Assembly: GCF_004217445.1 (NCBI RefSeq)
Contig: NZ_SHKX01000011.1
Location: 493,260-557,259, forward strand
Direction of reading: 5' to 3'
DNA length: 64,000 nucleotides
Origin: Fluviicoccus keumensis
Lineage (GTDB): Bacteria; Pseudomonadota; Gammaproteobacteria; Pseudomonadales; Moraxellaceae
This document shows, piece after piece, positions 51,496 to 60,123 of this stretch. A program made the translations under genes and the position numbers. The notes under the pieces were generated by a model. It was not told the DNA's origin. It saw only the letters and a list, made by a program, of their open reading frames with translations, and made no database searches. Each line of letters begins with the position of its first letter. Position 1 is the first letter of the stretch.

Positions 51496-52722
51496 TCAGG
51501 CGGCCTGTGCATCTTGATTCTTGACCGGAATGATATCCTTCCCCTCGCGAAGATTATCGAGATAATCAGCCCATTGCTGCATCATCACTTGTCGGTCTTC
51601 GAGAAAGGTCGTCCGGTTGTAGGCGTATCCGTGAACATCGCGGACTTGATGCGCCAACTGATGTTCGATGATGGCATCCGGGTAGCGGAGCCGTTCCGAC
51701 AGCAGTGTTCTTGCCATCGCGCGGAACCCATGACCCGTCATCTCATCCTTGCCGATACCCATACGCCGGAAAGCTGCGAGAATGGCATTGTTGCTCATCG
51801 GCCGCTCATCACTCCTCTGGCACGGGAACACATACCTGCCATGCCCCGTCAAAGGGAAAATATCTTTGAAAATATCAACTGCCTGCCGGCTCAAAGGGAC
51901 AATGTGGCCTTGATGGGTTTTGCTGGCCCTGAAGCGCCATTCGGCAGTGTCAAGGTTGATATCTTTCCATTCCGCCTGACGCAGCTCTCCAGGTCGTACA
52001 AACACCAAAGGAGCCAGCAGAAGTGCGCAGCGTACCGTGAAGGTTCCCTGAAAAGAGTCAATTTGCCTAAGCAGTTCGCCAACTCCGGCGGGCTCAGTCA
52101 CTGCCGCCATGTGCTTTTCTTTCGGCTTTTTCAGAAGAATTACAAGATCAGGTGCAGGGTTGAGGTCGGCCCGATCCGTTGCTTTGGCGTATTTGAAAAC
52201 CTGGCTGATGTTTTGCAATGCCCGCCTGGCTGTTTCAATCGCATCGCGCTCTTCGATACGGCGCAGCACTTTCAAAATATCCGAGGCTTTCACATCCCGG
52301 ATAGTGGTGTTTCCGAGCCAAGGCAAGACATCCCGGTGCATCCGAGCCTCAACCTTGCTGTAATGTGACTTCACCCACTTGTCCTTTTGTATGGCAAGCC
52401 ATTCCAGCGCGATAACTTTGAAGCTGTCAGTGACCTCCCCAGACTGAGCAGATTTCACGGCTTTCCGGTTTGCAGATGGGTCGATTCCGGAAGCGATCAT
52501 TTTCCGTGCATCATCCCGCTTTTCCCGTGCCTCTTTCAGAGAGGTCTCCGGATACGTTCCCATCGAAAGGGTTTTCCTCTTACCGGCAAAAGAGAACGAG
52601 AAGCGCCACCATTTTGCGCCGGTGGTTTTAACCAGCAGACTCAGTCCCTTTTCATCGGCAACCTTGTAATCTGCATCTTTTTTGGGTTTATACGATTTAC
52701 ATGCAACTTCAGTTAGCGGCAT
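51496..52722 (-). CDS. int: P4-type tyrosine integrase
   Basis: 408-aa site-specific recombinase. The N-terminal DUF4102 arm-binding domain (MPLTEVACKSYKPKKDADYKVADEKG-type start) includes WWRFSFSFAGKRKTLSMG. A core-binding SAM-like domain spans about 100-190. Catalytic residues appear as R in FVRPGELRQAEW, H-x-x-R in GHGFRAMAR, H in HQLAHQV and the tyrosine in HGYAYNRT. A GGAGG site lies upstream. It inserts into the 3' end of tRNA-Met and is transcribed away from the right junction. Confidence 0.93.
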   Translation of the reverse strand: MPLTEVACKSYKPKKDADYKVADEKGLSLLVKTTGAKWWRFSFSFAGKRKTLSMGTYPETSLKEAREKRDDARKMIASGIDPSANRKAVKSAQSGEVTDSFKVIALEWLAIQKDKWVKSHYSKVEARMHRDVLPWLGNTTIRDVKASDILKVLRRIEERDAIETARRALQNISQVFKYAKATDRADLNPAPDLVILLKKPKEKHMAAVTEPAGVGELLRQIDSFQGTFTVRCALLLAPLVFVRPGELRQAEWKDINLDTAEWRFRASKTHQGHIVPLSRQAVDIFKDIFPLTGHGRYVFPCQRSDERPMSNNAILAAFRRMGIGKDEMTGHGFRAMARTLLSERLRYPDAIIEHQLAHQVRDVHGYAYNRTTFLEDRQVMMQQWADYLDNLREGKDIIPVKNQDAQAA

Positions 52723-53254
52723 GGCTGTGTCCTCCGTATGAGAAAAAATAGGGCATGTCGAGTCTATTTCTTAATTTTCATATTAAAAACAATGGGGTAT
52801 TGGATCGTAGTGGGCTTTGTTGTGATGCGCTGACGCCAGTTGGATCGCATCGTTGCTACGTTGGAGTGGATGAAATTACAAAAAATTACACAATGATTGT
52901 GCCGAGGCAAAAGTGACATTGCCCTGGAGCGATGGGAAAAGTAGTGATGTGTTCGGAGCTGGATGTTGTGGTGTATAGCGGTTTCGGTTGTAGATAGCCC
53001 TGTGAGCGGAACAGTCCCAGGGACAAAGAGGCTGCAAGAAGTCAGGCTAGCTTTGGGGAAAGGGGATGGGCGTTGTAGCTTGTTGGAGGAACGCATGTCG
53101 GTAACTCGTTTTGCCGGAGGTGTGTTACCGACGAAGTTACTGCATGCGCTCTTTGGATTCCAATGTGGTCCATTGGATTCAGTGGAACAACAAAAAACCG
53201 GCAAGTGCCGGTTTTTGTTGAAGTTTCAGGGCTTATTGGATCACCTTGAAACGG
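52723..53254. other. Non-coding region between integrase and attR
   Basis: I find no credible gene. It should contain the integrase promoter and arm-type binding sites: AAATTACA at 52873-52880 and 52883-52890 is a tandem candidate. It ends with a terminator and the attachment site. Confidence 0.5.
53191..53217 (-). terminator. Island-borne terminator downstream of tRNA-Met
   Basis: Stem ACCGGCA/TGCCGGT with flanking A/T runs on the minus strand, about 40 bases past the tRNA 3' end. It stands in for the displaced original terminator at 6761-6790. Confidence 0.65.
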
Positions 53255-53272
53255 AATCTGGTGGCTATGACG
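53255..53272. repeat. attR: attR: right copy of the 18-bp attachment repeat
   Basis: AATCTGGTGGCTATGACG, identical to 6795-6812, overlapping the tRNA-Met 3' end. Integration therefore restores the tRNA. Confidence 0.88.
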
Positions 53273-53335
53273 GGACTCGAACCTGTGACCCCAGCATTAT
53301 GAGTGCTGTGCTCTAACCAACTGAGCTACATAGCC
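53259..53335 (-). tRNA. tRNA-Met(CAU), island integration site
   Basis: 77 nt including an encoded CCA. The acceptor arms GGCTATG/CATAGCC pair. The D arm GCTC...GAGC, the anticodon arm CAGCA-CTCATAA-TGCTG (anticodon CAU) and the T arm with GGTTCGAGTCC are all normal. An elongator-type tRNA-Met is likely, since the first pair is G-C and it lacks the C-A mismatch of initiators. A tRNA-Ile2 (lysidine) form cannot be excluded. Confidence 0.93.
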
Positions 53336-53407
53336 GACGAGCTCTACAAGAGAGGCGCACATTTTCTTGTTCTGACGCCTGCTTGTCAACACTTTCCGCC
53401 CAAAAAA

Positions 53408-54634
53408 CTAGCGGTCGAAACCCGTATCGCGCAAGAATTGAGCCATATCCTTCAAATACTTGCCCTGATCCAGATGGATGATGTGATTCCCCGGAAACCA
53501 GTGCAACCGGCAGCGCCCCCAATGTTCCCACAACAGCCGGGTATGCTTCGGCGGCGCCAGCCGGTCGCCCGCGCCGCTGATGATCATCAGCTTTTCCTTG
53601 GGCAGCAATGGCTTGTAGGTCAGCGGACACGACACCGCCATGGTGTGCCGCGCTTCGTGGATATTGATGCCGCCAATGCGCAGGCCCGCCTTCAGGATCG
53701 GCGACACCGGAAACCATTCATAGAGCAGGTCCACCAGGCTCACGACCGGCACATTCGGCAAGGCGAAGGACAGACGGTCTTCCACCGCCGCCAGCACGCC
53801 GGTGGTGTAACCGCCCAGGGAAATGCCGGTGACGCCCGCCTTGGGCACGCCGATGCGGAACAGGTAATCCAGAAACAGCCGGAAATCATGCACCGCGTGC
53901 GCCATGCATTCGTTCACGTGCAAGATGCCGTGCGCGAAGTAACCGTAGCCGCTGAACGGCGAACCGATGCTCTGGCGGCGGCCGTGGAAGGGCAGGGTCA
54001 TCAGCAGCACATCGTAACCCTGCTTGTAGAACCACGGCAGCGCCAGGAAGCGGCTGTTGACCCAGTAAGGGTCGGCCATGAAGCCGTGGATCACGCAGAT
54101 GGTAGGGCGCGGCTCACCGGGATGACGCCAATGCTCGGCCCAGGCGATGCGGTTGCGCTTGTGGCTGGCGTAGGAAGCGCGCAGATTCGGGTTCACCGCT
54201 TCAAACGGGCTTTCAAAAGACAGCAGTTCGCAGGTGCCGCCATCCTCCGGCTTGAAGTCCAGCGGGCCGGGCTTGCCCTTGCGGATGGTCACGTCCTTTT
54301 CCGGCTTGCGATAGAACTGGGCCGGGTCCTGCCGGTCAGCCAGTTCCTGATAGAAATAACGGTCGCGGGAGTCGCGCATCAGTTGCGCGGGCCAGAGGGT
54401 GGTGGGCAGGCAGCAGGCGGCGGCGTATCCGGCCATCACCGTGCGCAGGCCGATGTCAACCACGGCGGTGCTTTCCACCAGCGTCTGGGTGCGGAAGTCG
54501 AGGTAGAAGTCATCGGGGAACTTGTGGAAGCTCGGTTCCAGGTTCTGCCACCACGGTTGCGGCGGCATGAAGTTGCGGCTGTGGCCGTAGGTCTGGTTGG
54601 CCACGCGGGAGACGATCGACGACAGGGCTTCCAT
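53408..54634 (-). CDS. Alpha/beta hydrolase family protein
   Basis: 408 aa from the ATG at 54634 (MEALSSIVSRVANQ). Fold features: oxyanion-type TICVIHGFMADP, nucleophile elbow GISLGGYTTG, acid-region IISGAGDRLAPP and the C-terminal histidine in FPGNHIIHLDQ. The long N-terminal 150 residues are family-specific (WPAQLMRDSRDRYFYQELAD). Substrate unknown. It is divergent from the HlyD/ABC exporter genes. No strong ribosome site is seen. Confidence 0.8.
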   Translation of the reverse strand: MEALSSIVSRVANQTYGHSRNFMPPQPWWQNLEPSFHKFPDDFYLDFRTQTLVESTAVVDIGLRTVMAGYAAACCLPTTLWPAQLMRDSRDRYFYQELADRQDPAQFYRKPEKDVTIRKGKPGPLDFKPEDGGTCELLSFESPFEAVNPNLRASYASHKRNRIAWAEHWRHPGEPRPTICVIHGFMADPYWVNSRFLALPWFYKQGYDVLLMTLPFHGRRQSIGSPFSGYGYFAHGILHVNECMAHAVHDFRLFLDYLFRIGVPKAGVTGISLGGYTTGVLAAVEDRLSFALPNVPVVSLVDLLYEWFPVSPILKAGLRIGGINIHEARHTMAVSCPLTYKPLLPKEKLMIISGAGDRLAPPKHTRLLWEHWGRCRLHWFPGNHIIHLDQGKYLKDMAQFLRDTGFDR

Positions 54635-54783
54635 CGGAGTTCTCGGTTTATAGTTATTGTACGAATGTACGGTAAGATAGCGGTTGCACTTTTTTCCGGC
54701 AAGCCTTTTGACGGGTGCTTTCTGAAATCGGCTATGCCAGTATCGGTATGAAAGGCACAGCCGCCGCAAGGATACTGCTTGTC

Positions 54784-55743
54784 ATGAATTGCCGTCGTTT
54801 ACCCTTGACCCTGTGGATGCTGTCATCCGCCCTGTTGGCCGGGTGTTCCCGTCCGGCGCCGGACCATCTGGACGGCTATGTCGAAACCGAACCGGTGCGG
54901 CTGGCGGCTCCGGTGGCGGGACGCTTGGTCGAACTGAAAGCCGATGCCGGTCAGACGCTCAACCCCGGTGATATTGCCTACCGGCTCGACACTGACAACG
55001 AACAACTCTCCGTCGCCGAGGCGCAGGCGCGCATCCGGCAAGCGGAAGCGCAGGCGCGAGACCTGCAAAGCGGCAAGCGTCCGGTGGAGCTGGCGGTATA
55101 CGAAGCCAATGTCCGCGCCGCCGAAGCCTCGTTGCAGGCGACCGAAGTCGATCTCAGGCGTCAGCGGGAAATGAACGCGCAGGGCTATGTCTCCAATTCC
55201 ACCTTGGATGTGCTGAAGGCCCGCCGCGATGCCGAGGCGGCGCAACTGGAGCAAATGAAGGCGCAACTGGCCTCCGCCCGCCTGGCCGCGCGAGAGCAGA
55301 CGCAGGCAGCGGCGCAGGCCGGTGTCGATGTCGCCAAGGAGCAGCAGGCGCAACGCAGCTGGCTGCTGGGCCAGAAAATGGTGCTGTCGCCGATAGCGGG
55401 GCGGGTGGAGCAGGTCTATTTCCGGCCGGGCGAATGGGTGCCTGCCGGCAGTCCGGTGCTTAGCCTGCTGGGGCCGCAGGCGGTGAAAGTCCGTTTCTAC
55501 ATCCCCGAGCCGCTGCTGGCGAAGTTGCCGCAGGGGCAGAAAGTGAAGGTGCGGTGCGATGGTTGCGCGCAGCCGCTGGATGCGACGCTGACCTATGTCG
55601 CCCGCGAGGCCGAGTTCACGCCGCCGGTGATTTACAACAAGGACAATCGTGTGCGGCTGGTGTTCATGGCGGAAGCAAAGCCGCTGCCGGAGCAGGCCAA
55701 AAACCTGCGCCCCGGCCAGCCGGTCGAGGTGGTCTTGCCATGA
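54784..55743 (+). CDS. HlyD-family adaptor lipoprotein of an ABC exporter
   Basis: 319 aa from 54784, chosen because AAGGATA lies upstream and MNCRRLPLTLWM starts a lipoprotein signal with lipobox LLAGC. Lipoyl half-motifs are AAPVAGRLVELKAD and SPIAGRVEQVYFRPGEWV, with a helical hairpin between about 75 and 200. This resembles YbhG. It overlaps the ATPase start (ATGA), giving a three-gene exporter operon with the ATPase and permease. Confidence 0.88.
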   Translation: MNCRRLPLTLWMLSSALLAGCSRPAPDHLDGYVETEPVRLAAPVAGRLVELKADAGQTLNPGDIAYRLDTDNEQLSVAEAQARIRQAEAQARDLQSGKRPVELAVYEANVRAAEASLQATEVDLRRQREMNAQGYVSNSTLDVLKARRDAEAAQLEQMKAQLASARLAAREQTQAAAQAGVDVAKEQQAQRSWLLGQKMVLSPIAGRVEQVYFRPGEWVPAGSPVLSLLGPQAVKVRFYIPEPLLAKLPQGQKVKVRCDGCAQPLDATLTYVAREAEFTPPVIYNKDNRVRLVFMAEAKPLPEQAKNLRPGQPVEVVLP

Positions 55744-56678
55744 GCGTTGATGGCGACTGGGTGATCGACGTCCGCGACCTGACCAAGCGCTACGGCGACA
55801 AGACGGTGGTTGATCGTCTGGATATGAAGGTGCGGCGGGGGGAAATCTACGGTTTCCTCGGCCCCAACGGTTCCGGCAAGACCACCTCCATCCGCATGAT
55901 GTGCGGCCTGCTGACGCCGGACGGCGGCAGCGGCCACACGCTGGGTTATGACGTGCTGAAGGATGCTGCCGCCATCAAGCGCGAAGTCGGCTACATGACG
56001 CAGCGTTTCGGCCTCTATGACGACCTGAGCATCCGCGAAAACCTTGATTTCATCGCCCGCGTTTATGGCATGCCGGACCGTCGGATACGGGTTGATCACG
56101 CGCTGGAACGCCTCGGGCTGGTCGGTCGGCAGAAGCAACTGGCCGGGTCGCTGTCCGGCGGCTGGAAACAGCGGCTGGCGCTGGCCGCCTGCATGCTGCA
56201 TGAGCCGAAATTGTTGCTGCTGGATGAGCCGACCGCCGGCGTTGATCCCAAGGCGCGCCGCGAATTCTGGGATGAAATACACCAACTGGCGCATGAGGGT
56301 ATCACCGTGCTGGTGTCCACACATTACATGGACGAGGCCGAACGTTGTCACCGGCTGGGCTATATCGCCTATGGCCGATTACTGGCCACCGGTACGCCGT
56401 CGGAGCTGGTGCAGCAGTCCGGACTACATACCTGGCGGGTCAGCGGCGATGATGTCAGTCTGCTGGCGAAAGCCCTGGAGCAGCAGCCCGGCGTCGAGCT
56501 GGTGACGCGCTTCGGCAATGCGCTGCATGTCTGCGGCCGCGATGCCGACCGGCTGGCGCAGGCCATCGCCCCCTATCGCCACGATCCCGACCTGCGCTGG
56601 CACGAAGCCGCGCCGCAACTGGAGGACGTGTTCATCCACCTGATGCAGCAATCGGCGGACAACTATGCCCCGGCCTGA
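55740..56678 (+). CDS. ABC transporter ATP-binding protein (exporter)
   Basis: 312 aa. Walker A GPNGSGKTT, Q-loop YMTQRFGLYDDL, signature LSGGWKQR (W at the usual Q position), Walker B LLLLDEPTAG and H-loop STHYMDEAE. A C-terminal extension follows (about 230-312), as in YbhF-type drug exporters. The start is the ATG at 55740, inside the adaptor's stop codon. The permease gene overlaps by 14 bases. It powers the exporter made with the HlyD protein. Confidence 0.92.
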   Translation: MSVDGDWVIDVRDLTKRYGDKTVVDRLDMKVRRGEIYGFLGPNGSGKTTSIRMMCGLLTPDGGSGHTLGYDVLKDAAAIKREVGYMTQRFGLYDDLSIRENLDFIARVYGMPDRRIRVDHALERLGLVGRQKQLAGSLSGGWKQRLALAACMLHEPKLLLLDEPTAGVDPKARREFWDEIHQLAHEGITVLVSTHYMDEAERCHRLGYIAYGRLLATGTPSELVQQSGLHTWRVSGDDVSLLAKALEQQPGVELVTRFGNALHVCGRDADRLAQAIAPYRHDPDLRWHEAAPQLEDVFIHLMQQSADNYAPA

Positions 56679-57807
56679 CGGTTTCAACGTCCGCCGTTTG
56701 CTGGCGGTAATCATCAAGGAGTTCATCCAGCTTGGCCGCGACCGGCTCACCTTCGCCATGATGGTCGGCATCCCGATCATGCAGCTGGTGCTGTTCGGCT
56801 TCGCCATCAACGGCGATCCCAAGCATTTGCCGACGGTGGTGGTGGCGCACGAGCAGGGACCGTTTACCCGCTCGCTGGTGGCGGCTCTGGAAACCAGCGG
56901 TTACTTCAAGCTGCTGGCGACGGATCTGGGGGACCAGGAAGCCGGGCAGATGCTGGCGGAAGGCGAAGCGCAGTTCGCGCTGACCATTCCCGCCGGTTTC
57001 GAGGTGAAGGTGGTGCGTGGCGAACGCCCGGCCATCCTGCTGGAAGCTGATGCCACCGACCCGTCCGCGACCGGCAACGCCATCGCCGCGATTCAGCAAT
57101 TGGGCGTCACGGCCCTGCGCCACGACCTGCACGGTCCCTTGCAGGCGCTGAACGCCGCGCCTGCGCCGTTCGAGGTGCGCATTCACCGCCGCTACAATCC
57201 GGAAGGCATCACCCAGTACAACATCGTGCCCGGCCTGATGGGCGTCATCCTCACCATGACCATGATCATGATGACCGCGCTGGGCATCACCCGCGAGGTG
57301 GAGCGCGGCACCATGGAAAACCTGCTGGCGACGCCGGTGCGGCCGCTGGAGGTGATGCTGGGCAAGATCACGCCCTACATCCTGATCGGCTATGTGCAGG
57401 TGACGGTGATCCTGCTGGCGGCGAAGTTCATTTTCGGCGTGCCATTTGTCGGTAGTCTGCCTGTGCTGCTGGGCTGCATCTTCCTGTTCATCCTTGCCAA
57501 CCTGACGGTGGGCATCACCATTTCCAGCGTGGCGCGCAACCAGACGCAGGCCATGCAGATGACCTTCTTTTTTTTCCTGCCCAGCATGCTGCTGACCGGC
57601 TTCATGTTCCCGTTCCGGGGCATGCCCGACTGGGCGCAGGTGATCGGCGAGGCGCTGCCGCTGACGCATTTCCTGCGTCTGATCCGGGGGGTGATGCTGA
57701 AGGGGAACAGCGTAGCGGAGTTGTGGCCGAATGTCTGGCCGCTGCTGCTGTTCATGGGGGTGGTGCTGGCGGTGGGGCTGAAACGGTTCAGGAAGACGCT
57801 GGATTAA
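56665..57807 (+). CDS. ABC-2 type exporter permease (YbhS/YhhJ-like)
   Basis: 380 aa: one N-terminal helix (LTFAMMVGIPIMQLVLFGFAI), a large extracytoplasmic domain (about 45-180), then five helices including GITREVERGTMENLLATPV, the coupling-helix phrase of ABC-2 permeases. It forms the membrane half with the ATPase. Only one permease gene is present, so it is likely a homodimer. It ends convergently with the anti-sigma factor gene, 18 bases away. Confidence 0.92.
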   Translation: MPRPDGFNVRRLLAVIIKEFIQLGRDRLTFAMMVGIPIMQLVLFGFAINGDPKHLPTVVVAHEQGPFTRSLVAALETSGYFKLLATDLGDQEAGQMLAEGEAQFALTIPAGFEVKVVRGERPAILLEADATDPSATGNAIAAIQQLGVTALRHDLHGPLQALNAAPAPFEVRIHRRYNPEGITQYNIVPGLMGVILTMTMIMMTALGITREVERGTMENLLATPVRPLEVMLGKITPYILIGYVQVTVILLAAKFIFGVPFVGSLPVLLGCIFLFILANLTVGITISSVARNQTQAMQMTFFFFLPSMLLTGFMFPFRGMPDWAQVIGEALPLTHFLRLIRGVMLKGNSVAELWPNVWPLLLFMGVVLAVGLKRFRKTLD

Positions 57808-57825
57808 TACCCGTGCGCTCCAGTG

Positions 57826-58032
57826 TCAGGGATTTTTCCCCGCATCCTCCGGCTGCTGCAACGATTCGCGATACCCCGCCAGCACCTTGTCCAGCGTCGC
57901 ATCGTTGCGGGTAAACGTCCGGCAGTATTTGCAAATCATCCGGTGCATCGCCGCTTCCAGACGCAAGGCTTTTGGCGCGTCACGCAGCTGTCCGGAGGTC
58001 AGTTGGAAGATGTATTCCCGGCACTTCATCAT
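57826..58032 (-). CDS. Small anti-sigma factor-like protein
   Basis: 68 aa. Zinc-finger-like motif ICKYC near residue 34 and N-terminal KCREY; the His at 30 (AMHRMICKYC) gives an H-x3-C-x2-C pattern like zf-HC2 anti-sigma factors. It has no membrane segment, so it is soluble. It overlaps the sigma factor stop by 4 bases and lies downstream of it, typical of a sigma/anti-sigma pair. It probably restrains the ECF sigma factor until metal or oxidative stress, which is an inference. Confidence 0.75.
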   Translation of the reverse strand: MMKCREYIFQLTSGQLRDAPKALRLEAAMHRMICKYCRTFTRNDATLDKVLAGYRESLQQPEDAGKNP

Positions 58033-58601
58033 AGTGTTTCCCCTTCAAAACCGTTCTGGTTGAGGCACAGATGCAACTGCTTGCGCGCGCGGCTCAGGCA
58101 TTGCCAGTAGTCCGGCTTGCTGATGGCCAGCGTGGCACAGATTTCCTCGGGGTCGCATTCCAGGAACTCCTTCATGCTGAACACCCGCGCCGGTTTGGCG
58201 GGCAGGTTGTTGACGCACAGATCCAGCACCTTGAAGAACTGATCGCTCGCGGTGCGGCTTTCCGGCGTTTGCCACAAGGCTGGCGTGACGCCTCGCATCC
58301 AGTGATCACGGCTGTCGAAGAGCAGTTCATCCAGGTTTTCGTCATCTTCCCGCGCCTGGGTTTCCGGGCTGCGATAGCGTTGGCGCAGCTTGTCCATCAC
58401 CTTGTTCCGCAAGATGCCGAACAGGTAGCGGCGCGGCTCGACCCCGGCCAGCGTGGCGGCATCGGCCATCAGCACGGCGGCAAAGGTTTCCTGAACCGCA
58501 TCCTCGGCATCGGCGTGGTGTGACAAATGCAGCCGGGCAAAGCGCAGCATCGGGGCGCGCCACTGCCGCACCCAGCTGTCCAGTTCACGTCGAATATCCA
58601 C
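58029..58601 (-). CDS. ECF-type RNA polymerase sigma factor
   Basis: 190 aa. Region 2 is DAEDAVQETFAAVLM with LFGILRNKVMDKLRQR; region 4 shows LECDPEEICATLAISKPDYW and SRARKQLHLCL. Length and layout are those of an ECF sigma factor. It is third from the end of the bufferin operon, and such operons are often under their own ECF factor. The promoter it recognises is not proven, but a weak candidate lies before bufA. Confidence 0.88.
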   Translation of the reverse strand: MDIRRELDSWVRQWRAPMLRFARLHLSHHADAEDAVQETFAAVLMADAATLAGVEPRRYLFGILRNKVMDKLRQRYRSPETQAREDDENLDELLFDSRDHWMRGVTPALWQTPESRTASDQFFKVLDLCVNNLPAKPARVFSMKEFLECDPEEICATLAISKPDYWQCLSRARKQLHLCLNQNGFEGETL

Positions 58602-58631
58602 AAACTCTCCCGATTCTCCCGGCGCGGCGCG

Positions 58632-59126
58632 TTATCCCGGCGCACGTCCCCGCTTGGCCAGCCAGGCGTCCGCCGACCACGCGCCCATGCCCTTGGCCAG
58701 CAGCGCGAACAGCATCAATGCGATCATCAGCGGCACCTTGAACCCCTGACCGTCGTCCGTTTCGATCTGGTTCCAGCCCACCCAGCCCAGATCGAAGTGC
58801 ACACTGTACACCGCCACCCAGGTCACGAACAGCAAGCCCAGTGCCGCCAGTCGGCCGAACAGTCCGGCCAGCAGCAGCAGGCCCAACCCGGTTTCCAATA
58901 CGCCCGCTGTTATCCAGTTCAGGTCGGCGGACAACCAGCTGACCGGCATCGGGAAGCTCAGCTCGCGGAACCAGTCCGGGGCGCTCAGGCCGCCGGACAG
59001 CTTGATCCAGCCCGCCTGGATGAATTCCTGCGCCAGCCACAGGCGCAGCAGCAGCAGGCCCAGCGGGGCGGTTGTTTGGTCCATCCGTTCATCCAGCCTG
59101 TTCTTCAAGGAAAGCCAGGAATTCAT
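58632..59126 (-). CDS. DoxX-family membrane protein of the buf operon
   Basis: 164 aa with four membrane helices (PLGLLLLRLWLAQEFI, LETGLGLLLLAGLF, LGLLFVTWVAVYSV and PLMIALMLFALLAKG) and the DoxX-type phrase EFIQAGWIKLSG. It overlaps the BufC gene by 38 bases, so it belongs to the same transcript. DoxX proteins are regularly found at the end of bufABC operons and may take part in redox or metal handling. Confidence 0.88.
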   Translation of the reverse strand: MNSWLSLKNRLDERMDQTTAPLGLLLLRLWLAQEFIQAGWIKLSGGLSAPDWFRELSFPMPVSWLSADLNWITAGVLETGLGLLLLAGLFGRLAALGLLFVTWVAVYSVHFDLGWVGWNQIETDDGQGFKVPLMIALMLFALLAKGMGAWSADAWLAKRGRAPG

Positions 59127-59358
59127 CGGTCAAGTCTCCATAGTAGTGTGATTGCCAGCGCGACGAGCGCACAAAGGCTTCAATCAGTTCGCGCCAGTCC
59201 GGCTCATCCAGCGTGCTGCGCAAGGCCGGATACGCCGCCTCCAGCATTTGCGAGGCGCCCAGATAGACCAGATGCCGGTACAGCCGCATGCCCGGCTCGG
59301 CATAGCCGTCGGGGACGGTATTGGTGAGGCCCCTTACGTAGTCATGGAACGCAGGCAT
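59089..59358 (-). CDS. bufC: BufC-like DUF2063 protein (partner of MNIO enzyme)
   Basis: 89 aa from the ATG at 59358, which has GGGAG upstream and starts MPAFHDYVRGLTN. The DUF2063 signature is YRHLVYLGASQMLEAAYPAL. The usual DUF2063 protein is about 250 aa with a C-terminal domain; this one keeps only the N-terminal part, so it is a short form. It overlaps the bufB end by 25 bases. BufC presents the precursor to the MNIO enzyme. Confidence 0.8.
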   Translation of the reverse strand: MPAFHDYVRGLTNTVPDGYAEPGMRLYRHLVYLGASQMLEAAYPALRSTLDEPDWRELIEAFVRSSRWQSHYYGDLTDEFLAFLEEQAG

Positions 59359-60113
59359 GTCAGCTCCCGGTTGAGGGTCTCGGCGTCGGGCAGGTCGTTG
59401 TCCCATTCCAGCAGGATCGGCAGGCCGCGGCGTTGGTGCAGGTCGAGTGCGGCGCGGCGGGTGTCGCTTTCCACCGGCTGGCTGTGCGTGTCCACATACA
59501 GGCCGAAACGGTCGTCAAACTCGTGTCCGGCCACGTGCAGGTAGGTCACCCGCGACAGGTCGATCCGTGTCAGGAACTCCGGCACATCCATCAGGCCGTG
59601 ATTCTTGAAGTTGACTGCAATGTTGTTGATATCCAGCAGGATGCCGCAGTCCGCGCGCTCGACCACGGCGCTGAGGAAATCCGGCTCCGGCATATCGCCG
59701 ATATTGGTGTACCAGGTGCTGTTCTCGATGGCGATGCGCCGCCCCAGCACGTCCTGCACCGCGCGGATGCGGTCAGCGACGCGGGTCGCTTCGGCCTCCG
59801 TGAACGGAATGGGGAACAGGTCGTAAAGCTGGTGCGCGTCGCCGCTGGCGGCCAGATGGTCGGAGTAATGCTCCGCGCCCAGATCATCAATCAGTTCCCG
59901 CAATTCATACAGGAAGCCCGAGTTGAGGGGAGACGTTCCCCCCAGGTTCAGGGATACCCCGTGCAACTGCACCGGACGCCCGGATGCGATCAGGCGGTGC
60001 AGCGGCGCGCGGTCGCGGCGGGTCCAGTTTTCCGGCACCACCTCAAAGAAATCGGCGTCGATCCGCGACATGTCCCAATCCGACATCTCGCGGCGGTATC
60101 CCAGACCGGCCAT
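59334..60113 (-). CDS. bufB: BufB-like DUF692 multinuclear iron oxidase (MNIO)
   Basis: 259 aa TIM barrel of the MNIO family, which uses iron to convert peptide cysteines to copper-binding heterocycles. Conserved positions are visible in FFEVVPENW, LHGVSLNLGG, YSDHLAA, AIENSTWYTNIG, LLDINNIAVN, YLHVAGHE and LLEWDND. It lies between the bufferin precursor and bufC. The length is slightly below the usual about 280 aa. Catalytic His/Asp/Glu residues look complete. Confidence 0.9.
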   Translation of the reverse strand: MAGLGYRREMSDWDMSRIDADFFEVVPENWTRRDRAPLHRLIASGRPVQLHGVSLNLGGTSPLNSGFLYELRELIDDLGAEHYSDHLAASGDAHQLYDLFPIPFTEAEATRVADRIRAVQDVLGRRIAIENSTWYTNIGDMPEPDFLSAVVERADCGILLDINNIAVNFKNHGLMDVPEFLTRIDLSRVTYLHVAGHEFDDRFGLYVDTHSQPVESDTRRAALDLHQRRGLPILLEWDNDLPDAETLNRELTCLRSMTT

Positions 60114-60123
60114 GGCGCGCTCC

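Larger units (their letters stand above)
6795..53272. mobile_element. 46.5-kb integrative genomic island in tRNA-Met
   Basis: The island is bounded by a perfect 18-bp direct repeat, AATCTGGTGGCTATGACG, at 6795-6812 and 53255-53272. The right copy overlaps the 3' end of an intact tRNA-Met(CAU) gene. A P4-type tyrosine integrase lies 0.5 kb inside the right end and an AlpA-family regulator is inside. The cargo is defence-like genes plus integrative-element backbone genes. No type IV secretion genes are present, so it would be mobilisable or helper-dependent. Base composition is lower and more uneven than in the flanks. Confidence 0.9.

Noticed and set aside
52963..53316. 117-aa plus-strand open frame near attR
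   Set aside because: Runs through the terminator, attR and part of the tRNA, and has no ribosome site; judged non-coding.
53303..54751. 482-aa plus-strand open frame over the hydrolase
   Set aside because: Antisense shadow; its start lies inside the tRNA gene and the opposite strand has a full alpha/beta hydrolase.
56632..57669. 345-aa minus-strand open frame over the ABC permease
   Set aside because: Antisense shadow, His/Gln-rich, no domain.
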